Assembly (NCBI GenBank): GCA_963825255.1 | Contig: CAWGSF010000002.1 | Coordinates: 166,910 to 230,909 of the forward strand | Length of the DNA stretch: 64,000 bases | Source of the DNA: JAIBJN01 sp963825255 | GTDB taxonomy: Bacteria > Actinomycetota > Thermoleophilia > Gaiellales > Gaiellaceae | Direction of reading: 5' to 3' | Part shown: in pieces, positions 34,827-45,147 of the stretch | How positions within the stretch are numbered: the stretch's first letter is position 1 | Layout of the letters: the number at the start of each line of letters is the position of its first letter | Program-made: the position numbers and the translations under genes | The notes under the pieces: generated by a model | Told to the model about the DNA's origin: nothing | The model's input: the letters and a program-made list of their open reading frames with translations, nothing else | The model's database searches: none

Positions 34827-37800
34827 CAGTACTCGACCTCCGCGCGGCGCTTGCGGACGACGATCACCTCGTCGCGCTGCGGGCCGGTCGGGCCCGTAGT
34901 AGTTGAAGCCCTAGGAGAGCTGCGCGTAGCCGCCGATCATGTGCGTCGGCTTCATCGCGATCCGGGTCAGCGAGTTGTCGGTGCCGCCGCGCGTGCCCGA
35001 GAGCTCGGTCCGGGCACGTTCACGTGGCGGTCCTTCGAGTGGTACATCAGGCAGACCCCCTCGGGCACGCGGTGCGAGACGACCGCGCGGCAGGCGACGA
35101 CGCCGTTGCGGTTGTAGACCTCGACCCAGTCGTTGTCGGCGACGCCGATCGTCTCGGCGTCCTCGCGGAGAGCCACATCGACCGGGCCGCCGCGGAACAG
35201 CGTCAGCATGTGCAGGTTGTCCTGGAACTCGGAGTGGATCGACCACTTCGAGTGCGGGGTCAGGTAGCGCACGTGACCTCGGCGCGCGCCCGGGTCGCCC
35301 GCGAGCTGCTCGCCCACGATGGCCGGTGCGTCGACCGGCGGCCGGTAGGCCGGCAGGCCCTCGCCGAGCTCGAGCATCCACTCGTGGTCGAGGTAGAGGT
35401 GCTGGCGCCCGGTCAGCGTGTGCCACGGGACGTCGCGCTCGACGTTGATCGTGAACGGCGAGTAGCGGCGCTCGCGCGACTCGATCCCCGACCACTCCGG
35501 CGAGGTGATCACCTTGCGCGGCTGCACCTGCGTGTCGTCGAAGGTGATCCGCTCGTCGGCGCGCTCCTCGGCGAGGTCGGCGAGCGGCACGCCGCTGCGC
35601 TCCTCCAGCGCGCGGAAGCCCTCGACGCGCGAGCCGGCCGTTGGTCGACGCCCGAGAGCGCGAGGATCGCCTCGCAGACGTCGACGTCGCGGGCGCAGCG
35701 ACGGGCGCCCGTCGGCGGCGCCGCCGTTGACCGCCGTTGCGCCGCGAGCTCGTCGACCTCGCGCTCGCGGCTTCCAGCGCGACGCCCTTGACGTCGATCC
35801 CGAGCTCGCTCGACCAGCGGGCCGAGCGCGCGCCACTTCTCGGCGCACCGCGGCGTAGTCGCGCTCGACGACGATGAGCTTCGGCATCGTCTTGCCCGGG
35901 ACCGGCTCGCACTCGCCCGCGCGCCAGTCGCGCACCTCGCCGAGCGGCTGGGCGAGCTCGTCGGGCGTGTCGTGCAGGAGCGGCGCCGCGACGAGGTCGC
36001 GGCGCGACGCCGAGGTGCTTCGCGGCCAGCTCGGAGAACGCGCTCGCGATCCGCCGAAGACGTCCCAGTCGGTGCGCGCCTCCCACGGCGGCGGGATCGC
36101 CTGGTTGAACGAGTGCACGAACGGGTGCAGGTCGGTCCTCGAGAGGTCGTGCTTCTCGTACCAGGTGGCCGCCGGCAGCACGACGTCGGAGTAGAGCGCC
36201 GACCCGTTCATGCGGAAGTCGATCGTCGTGAACAGGTCGAGCTTGCCGGTCGGGGCCTCGTCGCGCCAGCGACCTCGCTCGGGCGCTGCTCGGGCGGCGA
36301 CTCGCTCGCGCGGACCGCGGCGTCGGGCACGCCGAGCAGGTGGCGGAGGAAGTACTCGTGCCCCTTGCTCGAGGAGCCGAGCAGGTTCGAGCGCCAGAGC
36401 GTGAGCACGCGCGGGAAGTTCGCCGGGCGCGTCGGGTCCTCGACGGCGAAGCGCAGCCGGCCCTCCTGCAGCTCGGAGACGACGTACTCGGCCGCGCTCG
36501 ACGCCGCGCTCGCGGCCTCGTCGGCCGAGGTCGAGCGGGTTGCGGTCGAAGCTCGGGTACGACGGCATCCAGCCCAGCCGCGCGGCGAGCGCGTGGCAGT
36601 CGGCGAGGTGCATGCCGTCGAGCGACGCCGTTGCCCGAGCGGCGACGCGAACTCGTCGGCCCGCGTGCGCTCGTAGCGCCACTGGTCGGTCGCCAGGAAC
36701 CAGAACGGGGTCGTCGCCTGCTGGCGCGGCGGCCGCGACCAGTCGAGCGCGAACGCGAGCGTCGACCAGCCGGTGATCGGGCGGATCTTCTCCTGGCCGA
36801 CGTAGTGCGCCCAGCCGCCGCCGTTGACGCCCTGGCAGCCGCAGAGCAGCACCAGCGCGAGGATCGCGCGGTAGGTCTGGTCGGAGTGGAACCAGTGGTT
36901 GGTGCCCGCGCCCATGCACGATCATCGAGCGGCCGTCGGTGCGCTCGGCGTTGCGGGCGAACTCGCGCGCGACCCGCGTCACGCGAGCCGGCGTCGACGC
37001 CGGTGATCGCCTCCTGCCACGCCGGGCGTGTACGGCTCGGCGCGTCGTCGTAGCCGCTCGGCCACTCGCCCGGCAGCCCGTCGCGGCGCGACGCCGTAGC
37101 TGGGCAGAGCAGCAGGTCGAGCACCGTGGTCACGAGCTGGCCGCCGATCCGCATCGCCGGGACGCCGCGGCGCATCGTCGTCGCCGCCCTCGGCGTCGCC
37201 GACGTCGAAGCGCGGCAGCGTCGACCTCGACGAGCTCGTCGTGGCGGCCGAGCAGGGTCAGCGCCGGGTCGAGCTCGCCGAGCTCGAGGTTCCAGCGGCC
37301 CTCGCCCTCCTCGCCGCAGCGGAAGCCGATCGAGCCGTTCGGGACGACCGGCTCGCCGGTGCGCGTCGTCGAGACGACGGTCTTCCACTCGGCGTTCTCG
37401 CCCGCGTCGCCGAGGTCGCGAGCGCGCAGGAAGCGGTCGGCGACGCACGCGCCGTCCTCGCGCTCGCGCAGCGTGACGAGCAACGGCAGGTCGGTGAAGC
37501 GCGCGCGCGTAGTCGTCGAAGCACGGGACCTCGCGGTCGACGTAGAACTCCTTCAGGATCACGTGGCCCATCGCCATCGCCAGCGCGCCGTCGGTGCCCG
37601 GCCGCGGCGGGCAGCCAGTGGTCGGCGAACTTGGTGTGCTCGGCGTAGTCGGGCGAGACGACGACGACCTTCTGGCCGCGGTAGCGCGCCTCGGTCATGA
37701 AGTGCGCGTCCGGCGTCCGCGTCTTCGGGATGTTCGTGCCCCAGACGATCAGGTAGCTCGCGTTCCACCAGTCGGCCGACTCGGGCACGTCGGTCTGGTC

Positions 37801-38563
37801 GCCCAAGATCTGCGGCGAGGCCGGCGGCAGGTCGGCGTACCAGTCGTAGAAGCGAGAGGCAGACGCCGCCGATCAGCGACAGGAAGCGCGTGCCGGCCGC
37901 GTACGAGACCATCGACATCGCCGGGATCGGCGAGAAGCCGGCGACGCGGTCGGGCCCGTGCGGCGGATCGTGTGCACGTGCGCGGCGGCGATCAGCTCGG
38001 CGACCTCCTCCCAGGAGGCGCGCACGAAGCCGCCCTTGCCGCGCTGCGACTTGTAGGCGCGGGCGCGTCTCGGGGTCCTCGACGATCGACGGCCCACGCC
38101 TCGACCGGGTCGCCGAGTGCGCGCGCGCGCCTCGCGGCAGAGCTCGAGCAGGCCGCCGCGCACGTACGGGTAGCTTGGACGCGCAGCGGCGAGTAGATGT
38201 ACCAGGAGAACGACGCGCCGCGCGGGCAGCCGCGCGGCTCGTAGTCGGGGACGTCGCGGGCCGTTGGACGGGTAGTCGGTCTGCTGGGTCTCCCAGGTGA
38301 TCAGCCCGTCCTTGACGTAGACGTTCCACGAGCACGAGCCCGGTGCAGTTGACGCCGTGCGTCGAGCGCACGACCTTGTCGTGCTGCCAGCGGTCGCGGT
38401 AGGCGACTCCCAGTCGCGGCCGTCGCGCTGAGAGCACGCTCCAGCCGTTGCCGCCGCCCTCCGTGAAGAAAGGCGCCGCCCAGGACAGTCGGACGCTCAG
38501 CGAGCCGCTCCCGCGGGAGGTACCCCTCGCAGCCTCCAGCGGCGCGCTCTCAGCAACCGACAC
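34826..38563 (-). pseudogene. narG: narG, nitrate reductase alpha (molybdenum) subunit (many frameshifts)
   Basis: NarG is recognisable along its whole length over all three frames: 'YRDRWQHDKVVRSTHGVNCT' near the N-terminus (FS0 cluster His/Cys), 'VSYAAGTRFLSLIGGVCLS', 'NASYLIVWGTNIPKTRTPDA', 'VVSPDYAEHTKFADHWLP', 'ILKEFYVDREVPCFDDYAR', 'MGAGTNHWFHSDQTYRAILA', 'LDLFTTIDFRMNGSALYSDV' and 'GRQHLYLDHEWMLELGEGLP'. I place the start at GTG 38563 and the stop at TGA 34826-34828. Reading of the conserved end 'THMIGGYAQLS' hits TAG at 34911, then continues, after one further shift, as 'GFNYYGPTGPQRDEV...'. There are more than twenty shifts. It reduces nitrate at the Mo-bisMGD site on the cytoplasmic side. 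Confidence 0.9.
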
Positions 38564-39704
38564 GGCGAGCGCGAGGCAGACCGCGCGAACACGAGCAGGC
38601 CGACGAAGCCGTAGCGTGTACGTGCCCTCGGCGATCCTTCAGGACCCCGACGAAGACCGGCGGGAAGAACCCTCCGAGCCCGCCCGCAGCGCCGACGATG
38701 CCGCCGGCGGCGCCGCGTCGCTCGGGAACTCCGCGGGGACGAGCTTGAAGACCGCGCCGTTGCCGGCGCCGAGGAAGGCCGCGAGCGTGAGGCACGTGAT
38801 CGTGACGGGGACGATCCGCGGCTCCGAAGCGATGGCGGCCAGCGACGGCCGCGTCGATCGCGATGCCCGCGAAGACGAGGACGAGCACCGGGTAGGCGCC
38901 GACTCGGTCGGCGAGCCAGCCGCCCACCGGGCGGGCGAGCGTGGCGGCGATGATGAACCCCGCCGCCCGGGCGCTCGCCTCACTCTTCGAGTAGTCGAAC
39001 CAGTCCTGGAGCAGCCGTGGGGAGCAGGAAACGCCATCGCGACGAAGCCGCCGAAGGTGATGAAGTAGAAGAACGCGAGCCGGTAGAGGCGCCACCCGGA
39101 GCGAAGCACCTCGCCGTAGCGCGTGGGGGCCGCGACGCGGGGCGCGTTTCGCGCGAGGGAGTAGAAGAGCGCACGCCGCGGCGACCAGGACGATGCCCGT
39201 GAGCCAGCCGAGCGCCGGGCGACCCCAGTGATCGACGACCGCAGGCGCACCGAAGAAGGCGATCGCGGTCCCGACGTTCCCCATCCCGTAGACGCCGAGC
39301 GCGAAACCCTGGCGCTCCTTGCGATACCAGCCCGCCACGAAGGGAACGCCGACGGCGAACGACGAGCCGGCCACGCCGAGCAGAAACCCGACGCCGATGA
39401 GCGCCCAGTACGAGTCTGCGTAGCCGAAGAGCACGGCCGGCAGCGCCGAGAGGGCGAGCAGGCCCGAGAAGATCGAGACGACCGCCGTAACGGTCGGTCA
39501 GCGCGCCCATCGGGAATCCGCAGGAGCGACCCGAGAATGACCGGCACGGCGGTCAGGAGCAGCGCCTGCGTGTAGTTGAGGCCGAGATCCGTCCTTGAAC
39601 GTCTTCGCGAACGGCGCGATCAGGCTCCAGGACGTGAAGCAGAGCGCGAAGGCGAGCGTGCCGAGAGCGAGATTCCAGCCGGGCGACGCAAGCGATCGTC
39701 TCAT
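38550..39704 (-). pseudogene. narK: narK, nitrate/nitrite MFS transporter (frameshifted)
   Basis: ATG 39702-39704 begins 'MRRSLASPGWNLALGTLAFA', followed by 'LCFTSWSLIAPFAKTFK', the NarK N-terminus. Other frames supply 'PVILGSLLRIP', 'GALTDRYGGR', 'SYWALIGVGFLLGVAGSSFA', 'ERQGFALGVYGMGNVGTAIA' (NarK signature loop), 'GGWLADRVGAYPVLVLVFAG' and 'GVLKD'. Twelve transmembrane helices are expected; roughly eight shifts occur. The 3' end overlaps the assigned narG start, and the exact stop is unclear. As first gene of narKGHJI it imports nitrate and exports nitrite. A plus-strand cupin gene diverges 109 bases away, so the promoter lies in 39705-39812. Confidence 0.87.
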
Positions 39705-39812
39705 CCACGAGCGAATCTAGAAAGGAAGCCTCGAGCCGGAAACCGGGCTGTCCCGCACGATCGCTGCGGGCTACTACCGAGACACCGGCGGCTGGGTCGT
39801 CATACTCGCGCC

Positions 39813-40583
39813 GTGAGCGAGCCCGTCCTGGTTCGGCCGGGCGGCGGCGAGGTCGTCGGCGACTCTCCCGACCGGCGCGTCGAGATCCTCTCCGACGACG
39901 AGACGCTGAACGCGACGTGGTCCCGTTTCGGCCCGCACCGCGAAGGCGCGGACCTCCACGTGCACCGAGAGCACACCGACCTCTTCTACGTGCTCGCGGG
40001 CGAGCTCACGGTCAGGCTCGGCCTCGACGACGACCCCGTCGTCGTCCCGGCGGGGACGCTCGCCCGCGTGCCGCCGCTCGTCGTCCACGGCTTCCGGAAC
40101 GGGAGCGACGCGGAAATGCGCTACCTGAACCTCCACGCGCCCGGGCGGCGGTTCGCCGACTACCTGCGCGCGGCCCGCGACGGCCGGAGCTTCTCGTACG
40201 ACCAGCACCCGCCGCCTCCCGACGGCGGCCGGCCCGTGACCGAGGCCGCCATCGGCGGCAGCCTCGTCACGGACGAGCGCGACGGCCGGCGGGTGGCGCT
40301 TCTCGCGGACGTCGAGGAGATCGCGGTCGCGGAGAACTGGATCGAGCGCGGGAGCCCGTCGCCGCCGCTCCACGTCCCCGACGACCACGTCGAGTCGTTC
40401 TACGTCCTCGAGGGCGAGCTCACGCTCGTGGCCGCCGGCCGCGAGCTGCGGGCCGAGGCCGGCACCTGGGTGCAGGTGCCGCCCGGCGTGCCGCACACGC
40501 TCGCGTCTCCCGCGAACGGGGACGTCCGCTTCCTCGAGATCCACACGCCGAGCTCCGGCTTCGGCGACGCTCTTCGACCGTAG
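39813..40583 (+). CDS. Double-cupin domain protein
   Basis: 256 residues from GTG 39813. Two cupin repeats are seen: the first with 'LHVHREHTDLFYVLAGELTV' and 'VPPLVVHGFRNG' (~45-110), the second with 'LHVPDDHVESFYVLEGELTL' and 'QVPPGVPHTLASP' (~185-245). Each has HxH or HxxDxxE-type metal ligands followed by a second His. Bicupins include quercetinase-like dioxygenases and oxalate decarboxylases; neither can be claimed. It is divergent from narK, but a link to nitrate respiration is not supported. Confidence 0.85.
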   Translation: MSEPVLVRPGGGEVVGDSPDRRVEILSDDETLNATWSRFGPHREGADLHVHREHTDLFYVLAGELTVRLGLDDDPVVVPAGTLARVPPLVVHGFRNGSDAEMRYLNLHAPGRRFADYLRAARDGRSFSYDQHPPPPDGGRPVTEAAIGGSLVTDERDGRRVALLADVEEIAVAENWIERGSPSPPLHVPDDHVESFYVLEGELTLVAAGRELRAEAGTWVQVPPGVPHTLASPANGDVRFLEIHTPSSGFGDALRP

Positions 40584-40592
40584 CCGTCGCCG

Positions 40593-40985
40593 CTACGAGT
40601 GCTCGTGCCAGCGCTCGGGCTCGATGAGCGCCGTGACGCGCTTCCGCTCGCGGTTCCAGTACTCCGTGCCGCGGTAGCGGCGCGAGAGCCGGTCGATGTC
40701 CACCAGGCCCTCGTCGTCGCGGATCTCGACCACCCTCCCGAGCACCGTGACGACGCGGTACCAGTCGCCGAGATCGATCACGGAGATGGCCACGCGGCCG
40801 TCGCGTCGCATGTGCTTCAGGCGCAGCCGCTCGAAGTCCATGTTGACGAGGATGCGGCCGTCGTCCCAGTCGTACCAGGTCGCCGCCGTGTACGGGGCGC
40901 CGTCGGAGCGAACTGTCGCGATGACCGCGGCGTTCGGCTCCTTCAGGAACTCGACGAGCTCGTCGGGGAGAGGCGCGAGCGGCAC
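40593..40985 (-). CDS. PPOX-class flavin/F420-binding protein
   Basis: 130 residues from GTG 40983-40985. The split-barrel pattern is shown by 'FLKEPNAAVIATVRSDGAPY', 'TAATWYDWDDGRILVNMDFE' and 'RRDGRVAISVIDLGDWYRVV', matching the pyridoxamine-5'-phosphate-oxidase-like family in which many actinobacterial members use F420. It converges with the double-cupin gene (9-base gap). It is likely a small reductase acting on an unidentified quinone- or enone-like substrate. Confidence 0.85.
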   Translation of the reverse strand: MPLAPLPDELVEFLKEPNAAVIATVRSDGAPYTAATWYDWDDGRILVNMDFERLRLKHMRRDGRVAISVIDLGDWYRVVTVLGRVVEIRDDEGLVDIDRLSRRYRGTEYWNRERKRVTALIEPERWHEHS

Positions 40986-41052
40986 GACGCCAGTCTAGGT
41001 CGAGCGACACCCGGGGCTCGGCGTCGCGCCCCAGCCTGCCGATACGGAGGAC

Positions 41053-42675
41053 ATGACCGCCGCCGCGCGGGTCGCCCTCCTCCTTCCGCTCCTCGCCGTC
41101 CTCCCGCTGGCGAGCGGCCAGGCGGCCACGAACGTCCCGCGGCCGAAGAACGTCCACGTCACCGCCGCGACGCAGTCCTCGATCAGGATCGCGTGGCGCG
41201 GCGTCGCGGGCGCAGCGTACGTCGCCTATCGGAACGGCGTCAGGCGCGGAAGCACCTCCGATCGCCACTGGAAGTTCGGAGGGCTCGCGTGCGGCCGGAG
41301 CTACCGCCTCGGCGTCGCAGCCGTCCGGTCCACGGGCCGCTCCGCTCGCACCACGATCACCGCCTCCACGAGAGCCTGCTCGTCCTCCTCCGGCGTTCCC
41401 GTCTACACGCGCACGAGCCCGCCGGACACACCGGCGCTCGGCGACCTCCCGCTCCGCTCGTCCGTGACGAAGGACGGGATCACGTGGCGCTTCGCCCGGC
41501 CCGAGCGCGTCGGGCGGTTCGTCACGGGCGACTTCTACGTCGTGGGCTCCGCGACCGTCAGGGCGATCAGCCCGAAGCCGGCCGGCGGGCGCAACGGCTC
41601 GGTGAGGAACATCCCCGCCAACGAAATCGACACCGGCTTCGACAGCCGCACCGACGGCAACCGCTACGAGCCGAGGATCAGCGTCAAGCCGCCGATCTCG
41701 CTCGCGCCCGGCGACTCGCTCGTCTCCTCCGTGAGCGTCGGCACGATCGGGGCGAGGAAGCGCTGGCTCTTCGACAAGGACACCGGCAGTCCCGTGAAGA
41801 CGGTCTCGATCCTGACGAGCGTGGCCGGGCCGCTTCCGCCGGACGCCTTCCGCCCCTCCTACGCGGGGCACGGGCCGATCTTCTACTCGCGCGACCTGCG
41901 CCGGGACCTCCTCCCCACGCTCGCCCCGGTCGGCTCAACGCCCTCGCTCGCCGAGTACACGTCGCACTTCCGCCGCCCGTGGATCGACAACGTCATGTTC
42001 AACTTCGACTCGCCGATCGCGTACATGCCCGACTACGCGCGAGAGATCGCCCGCGCGGTCGGCAACGCGGGCCTGCTTCTCACCCTCGACTACACCCCGG
42101 AGCAGAAGGAGCCGCTCCTCGTCTACCTGACCCAGTACGGCATCGACCTCGCGGGCCTCGTCCGGAGAGGGCACGACGGCTGGCACGCGCACGGCGGCCA
42201 CGGGAGCGGGCGCAAGTTCCCGATCGTCTTCGCCGGCGTCATGCTCGACGACGCCGCCATGAAGAGCCCGCAGGCGCACTTCGGCGAGGACATGCAGACG
42301 ATGACGGGGGTCGGCTGGACGGGCGCCACCGCGCTGTACGCAGGCCACTACGGGAAGGGCGCCTCGGGCGAGTACGGGCCGTACGAGCACCTGCAGCCGC
42401 GCGACTGGATCAGCACGCTCGGCGAGGACTACCGCCGCTGCTGCACCTCGAGCGCGTGGATCGCCGAGGCGCTCGCCGCGCGGCTGATCCCCGGCGTGAT
42501 GGCGGCATGGGACTACTCGCCCTTCTTCCTCTACGCCGACCGCTGGATGACCGAGAACGACTCGGCCGCGCTGGCCGCGATGCGTTCGCAGATCGGCGCG
42601 GACTACTCGAACTTCCCCCAGCGCCGGGCGTGGGACCGGTTCGCCACCAACATGTGGTCGGCCTACCGCGGCTGA
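41053..42675 (+). CDS. Large secreted protein with N-terminal fibronectin type III domain
   Basis: 540 residues from ATG 41053 with a good GGAGG site. Residues 1-25 are a signal peptide (VALLLPLLAVLPLASGQAA). Residues 28-112 form a FN3-like domain ('PKNVHVTAATQSSIRIAWRG', 'CGRSYRLGVAAV'). The remaining ~400 residues are a domain I do not recognise, with 'WRFARPERVGRFVTGDFYVV', 'NRYEPRISVKPPISLAPGDS', a His/Gly-rich 'GHDGWHAHGGHGSGRKFPIV', 'HFGEDMQTMTGVGWTG' and many aromatics near the C-terminus. The His-rich loop and acidic residues could bind metal. It is probably an extracellular enzyme or carbohydrate-binding protein; no family name is assigned. Confidence 0.8.
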   Translation: MTAAARVALLLPLLAVLPLASGQAATNVPRPKNVHVTAATQSSIRIAWRGVAGAAYVAYRNGVRRGSTSDRHWKFGGLACGRSYRLGVAAVRSTGRSARTTITASTRACSSSSGVPVYTRTSPPDTPALGDLPLRSSVTKDGITWRFARPERVGRFVTGDFYVVGSATVRAISPKPAGGRNGSVRNIPANEIDTGFDSRTDGNRYEPRISVKPPISLAPGDSLVSSVSVGTIGARKRWLFDKDTGSPVKTVSILTSVAGPLPPDAFRPSYAGHGPIFYSRDLRRDLLPTLAPVGSTPSLAEYTSHFRRPWIDNVMFNFDSPIAYMPDYAREIARAVGNAGLLLTLDYTPEQKEPLLVYLTQYGIDLAGLVRRGHDGWHAHGGHGSGRKFPIVFAGVMLDDAAMKSPQAHFGEDMQTMTGVGWTGATALYAGHYGKGASGEYGPYEHLQPRDWISTLGEDYRRCCTSSAWIAEALAARLIPGVMAAWDYSPFFLYADRWMTENDSAALAAMRSQIGADYSNFPQRRAWDRFATNMWSAYRG

Positions 42676-42734
42676 CGCCTTGAGGCGACCTCACCCGGGC
42701 GGCGAACGCCTCGACCGCGTCGACGACCGTGTCG

Positions 42735-43717
42735 CTAGCGAATGGAATGGAAGAGGTCGAACCCGTGCTGCGAACCCGGCAACTCGGCGTACACGACCGG
42801 GCTCGACGACCTGCTGCGCAACCGCTCGACGAAGCGCCGAGCGCCGTCGACGACGACGAGCGTGTCCCGGTCGCCGTGCGCGACGAAGAAGGGTGGCGCG
42901 TCCTCCCGGACGTAGTCCATCGGCGACGAGGGCAGTCGGCCGCCGTCGACGGACCCGTAGTAGCCGTACAGGGAGATCGCCGCCGTCAACGGACGTGTCC
43001 GCGCCCTCGAAGCCCGGCTGGAAGGCGGGGTCGTTGGGCGTGAGCGCCGCCAGCGAGGCCAGGTGCCCGCCCGCCGAGCTCCCCGCCACGAAGACGACGT
43101 TCGCATCGGCGCCGTGCTCCTCGGCATGCTGGCGCACCCAGGCGACGATCTTCTTCACGCACGAGGGGGACGCGCCTCGCGGCTCTTCCTCCCCATGACG
43201 AACGCTTCCCCGTGCAAGTGGATGAGGACGGGGCTGCCCGTCGGACGGGCCCGGTTTCGATAGAGGTCGAGGAGGTTCTCGTCGCCCGAGTCGCCGTACG
43301 CGATGTTCGCGACGCGCTCGACGTCGCGGCGGCGGAAGACGAGAGGCGCGAACAGGATGCGGCCCCAGGGAAGGCGGCCGCGAGGTCGAGCGGCCACGCG
43401 GAGACCCTCGCGTAGGGCGCGCTCCATGACTGGACGGCCCGTAGCCCACGCCGCACGATGACCGCGAGCCCGAGGGTGGTCAGGACGGCCAGGCCGAGCG
43501 CCGCCCAGCCGACCTGCGAGTCAAAGTCGCCCTGACCGGCTGCCAGCAACGTCGAACCGAGGAGCCAGTAGAAGGCGACGAACGGCAGCTCGTTGACCAT
43601 GAAGCCCAGCCAGAAGCTAGCGTTCCGCGGCCTCGACCGGCTCGGACGGGGCGGCGCCAGCGAGAACCAGGCGCACACCGCGACGAGCGCCACCGCCACC
43701 AGATACCCGATCGGCAT
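42735..43717 (-). pseudogene. Membrane-associated alpha/beta hydrolase (frameshifted)
   Basis: The N-terminal ~90 residues from ATG 43715-43717 ('MPIGYLVAVALVAVCAWFSL') carry three hydrophobic segments. In other frames follow 'VANIAYGDSGDENLLDLYRN', 'VLIHLHGEAFVMGRKSREAR' (the HGG-type oxyanion site reads HGE), 'VFVAGSSAGGHLASLAAL' (nucleophile GSSAGG), 'FVAHGDRDTLVVV' (Asp) and 'ELPGSQHGFDLFHSIR' (His), ending TAG 42735. This is the acetyl-esterase/carboxylesterase arrangement with an N-terminal membrane anchor. At least four one-base shifts interrupt it. The start abuts the stop of the TfoX-like gene with no gap, so they form a pair. Confidence 0.75.
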
Positions 43718-44053
43718 TTACGGCTTCGCCGGCAGCGAGCGGGCGTACGCAGTGCCGAGCTCGAACCATCGCGCGAGCTCGCGGTCTGCGCTCACGTCGT
43801 CCGAGTCGACCCGGAGCCACCCGCGCATCTGCCGTCCCCGCATCTCCATCGGCAGAGCGTTCGTCGCCGCCGCGAGCGCGTCCGACTCCTCCGGGTCGAC
43901 GCGAACCAGCACACCGCCCTGGCCGCTCGCCGCGACGGCCATGTTGCCGCCGATGAGGAAGGCGAGCCCGCCGAACATCTTCTTCTCGGCCAGATCCGGC
44001 TCGTCGCCGACGAGCGTGCGAATACGGTCCGCGAGGTCCTCGTCGTAGGCCAC
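43718..44053 (-). CDS. TfoX N-terminal-domain family protein
   Basis: 111 residues (MAYDEDLADRIRTLVGDEPD). 'EKKMFGGLAFLIGGNMAVAA' and 'VDPEESDALAAATNALPMEM' are the central features of the TfoX/Sxy N-terminal domain. 'RGWLRVDSDDVSADRELARW' closes it. Full-length TfoX regulates competence in some Gammaproteobacteria, but single-domain actinobacterial members have no proven role. It is immediately upstream of, and in phase with, the hydrolase gene, and divergent from a quinone-oxidoreductase-like gene. Confidence 0.85.
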   Translation of the reverse strand: MAYDEDLADRIRTLVGDEPDLAEKKMFGGLAFLIGGNMAVAASGQGGVLVRVDPEESDALAAATNALPMEMRGRQMRGWLRVDSDDVSADRELARWFELGTAYARSLPAKP

Positions 44054-44098
44054 GACGCCGATCGTATGTCAGGCGCGAGAATCGTCGTGACGGAGCCC

Positions 44099-45107
44099 AT
44101 GAAGGCCATCGTTCAGAAACGGTACGGAGCACCCGAGCAGGTGCTCCGGCTCGAGGAGAGCGACCAGCCGCCGGTCGGCCGCGACGACGTGCTCGTCCGC
44201 GTCCGTGCGACGTGCGTGAACACCCCCGACTGGATCACGGTGACCGGGATTCCGTACGTCCTCAGGGTGAGGTCAGGGCTCCGAGGGCCGCGCACGCCGG
44301 TGCGGGGAACCGACGTCTCCGGAGTCGTGGAGGCCGTGGGCGAGAACGTCATCGACCTCGAGCCCGGCGACGAGGTGTTCGGATCGGCATGGGAGGACTC
44401 GCTCGCCACGGTCGGCACCTTCGCGGAGCTCACCGTCGCTCCGGCCGCCAGGCTCATCCGGAAGCCCGCCGGTCTCGGCTTCGAGGAGGCGGCCGCCTCG
44501 GTCATGTCGGGCATCACCGCGCTGATCGCCGTCCGCGACGTCGGTGAGGTCGGACCGGGAACGTCGGTCCTGGTCAACGGCGCCTCGGGAGGCGTGGGGA
44601 CCTTCGCCGTGCAGATCGCCCGCGCGCTCGGCGCGGACGTCACCGGCGTCTGCGGCACCGGGAACGTCGAGCTGGTCCGATCCCTCGGCGCAAAGCACGT
44701 CGTCGACTACACGCGGGAGGACTTCACCCGAGGGCGAGCGACGTTACGACGTCGTCCTCGACAACGTGCTCAACCACCCGCCGACGGCGACGCGCCGGGC
44801 GCTCGCGCCCAACGGCATCCTCATCCCCAACAGCGTCGGGAACACCGGAGGCATGCTCGCGGGCCTCCCGAGGATGGCGCGGGCCGCGCTGATGCGGAAG
44901 GGCTCGACCCGGGTGAAGTTCGTCACCTGCGTCGTGAACCGCGAGAACCTCGAGGCCCTGGCGACCCTCCTCGAGTCGGGCGACGTCAGGGTGGTGATCG
45001 ACGAGGTCTACCCCCTCGCCGACGCCGGAAAGGCCGTCGCCCACATGGCCGGCCACCACGCCAGGGGGAAGGTCGTGATCGCGGTGGAGCCCTCCGCCGA
45101 GGGCTAG
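44099..45107 (+). CDS. Zinc-independent MDR / quinone oxidoreductase-like enzyme (one frameshift)
   Basis: About 335 residues from ATG 44099 (MKAIVQKRYGAPEQVLRLEE). The GroES-like fold spans the first half ('RGTDVSGVVEAVGENVIDLE'). The NADPH-binding Rossmann motif is 'VLVNGASGGVGTFAVQIARA'. A shift at about 44729 (one C too many in ACCCGAG) separates 'HVVDYTREDFT' from 'EGERRYDVVLDNVLNH', which runs on to the stop at 45105. The zinc-binding Cys cluster of alcohol dehydrogenases is absent, so this is the NADPH:quinone/enone reductase branch. It is monocistronic, 41 bases before a cupin gene on the same strand. Confidence 0.88.
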
Positions 45108-45147
45108 CATTGCGCCCTATCCGGATGAGCTGACTCAGGAGGCTCCA

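Noticed and set aside
32033..39704. Programmed frameshifting or recoding as the cause of the nar shifts
   Set aside because: Shifts are too many, irregularly spaced, lack slippery sites and occur in genes not known for recoding.
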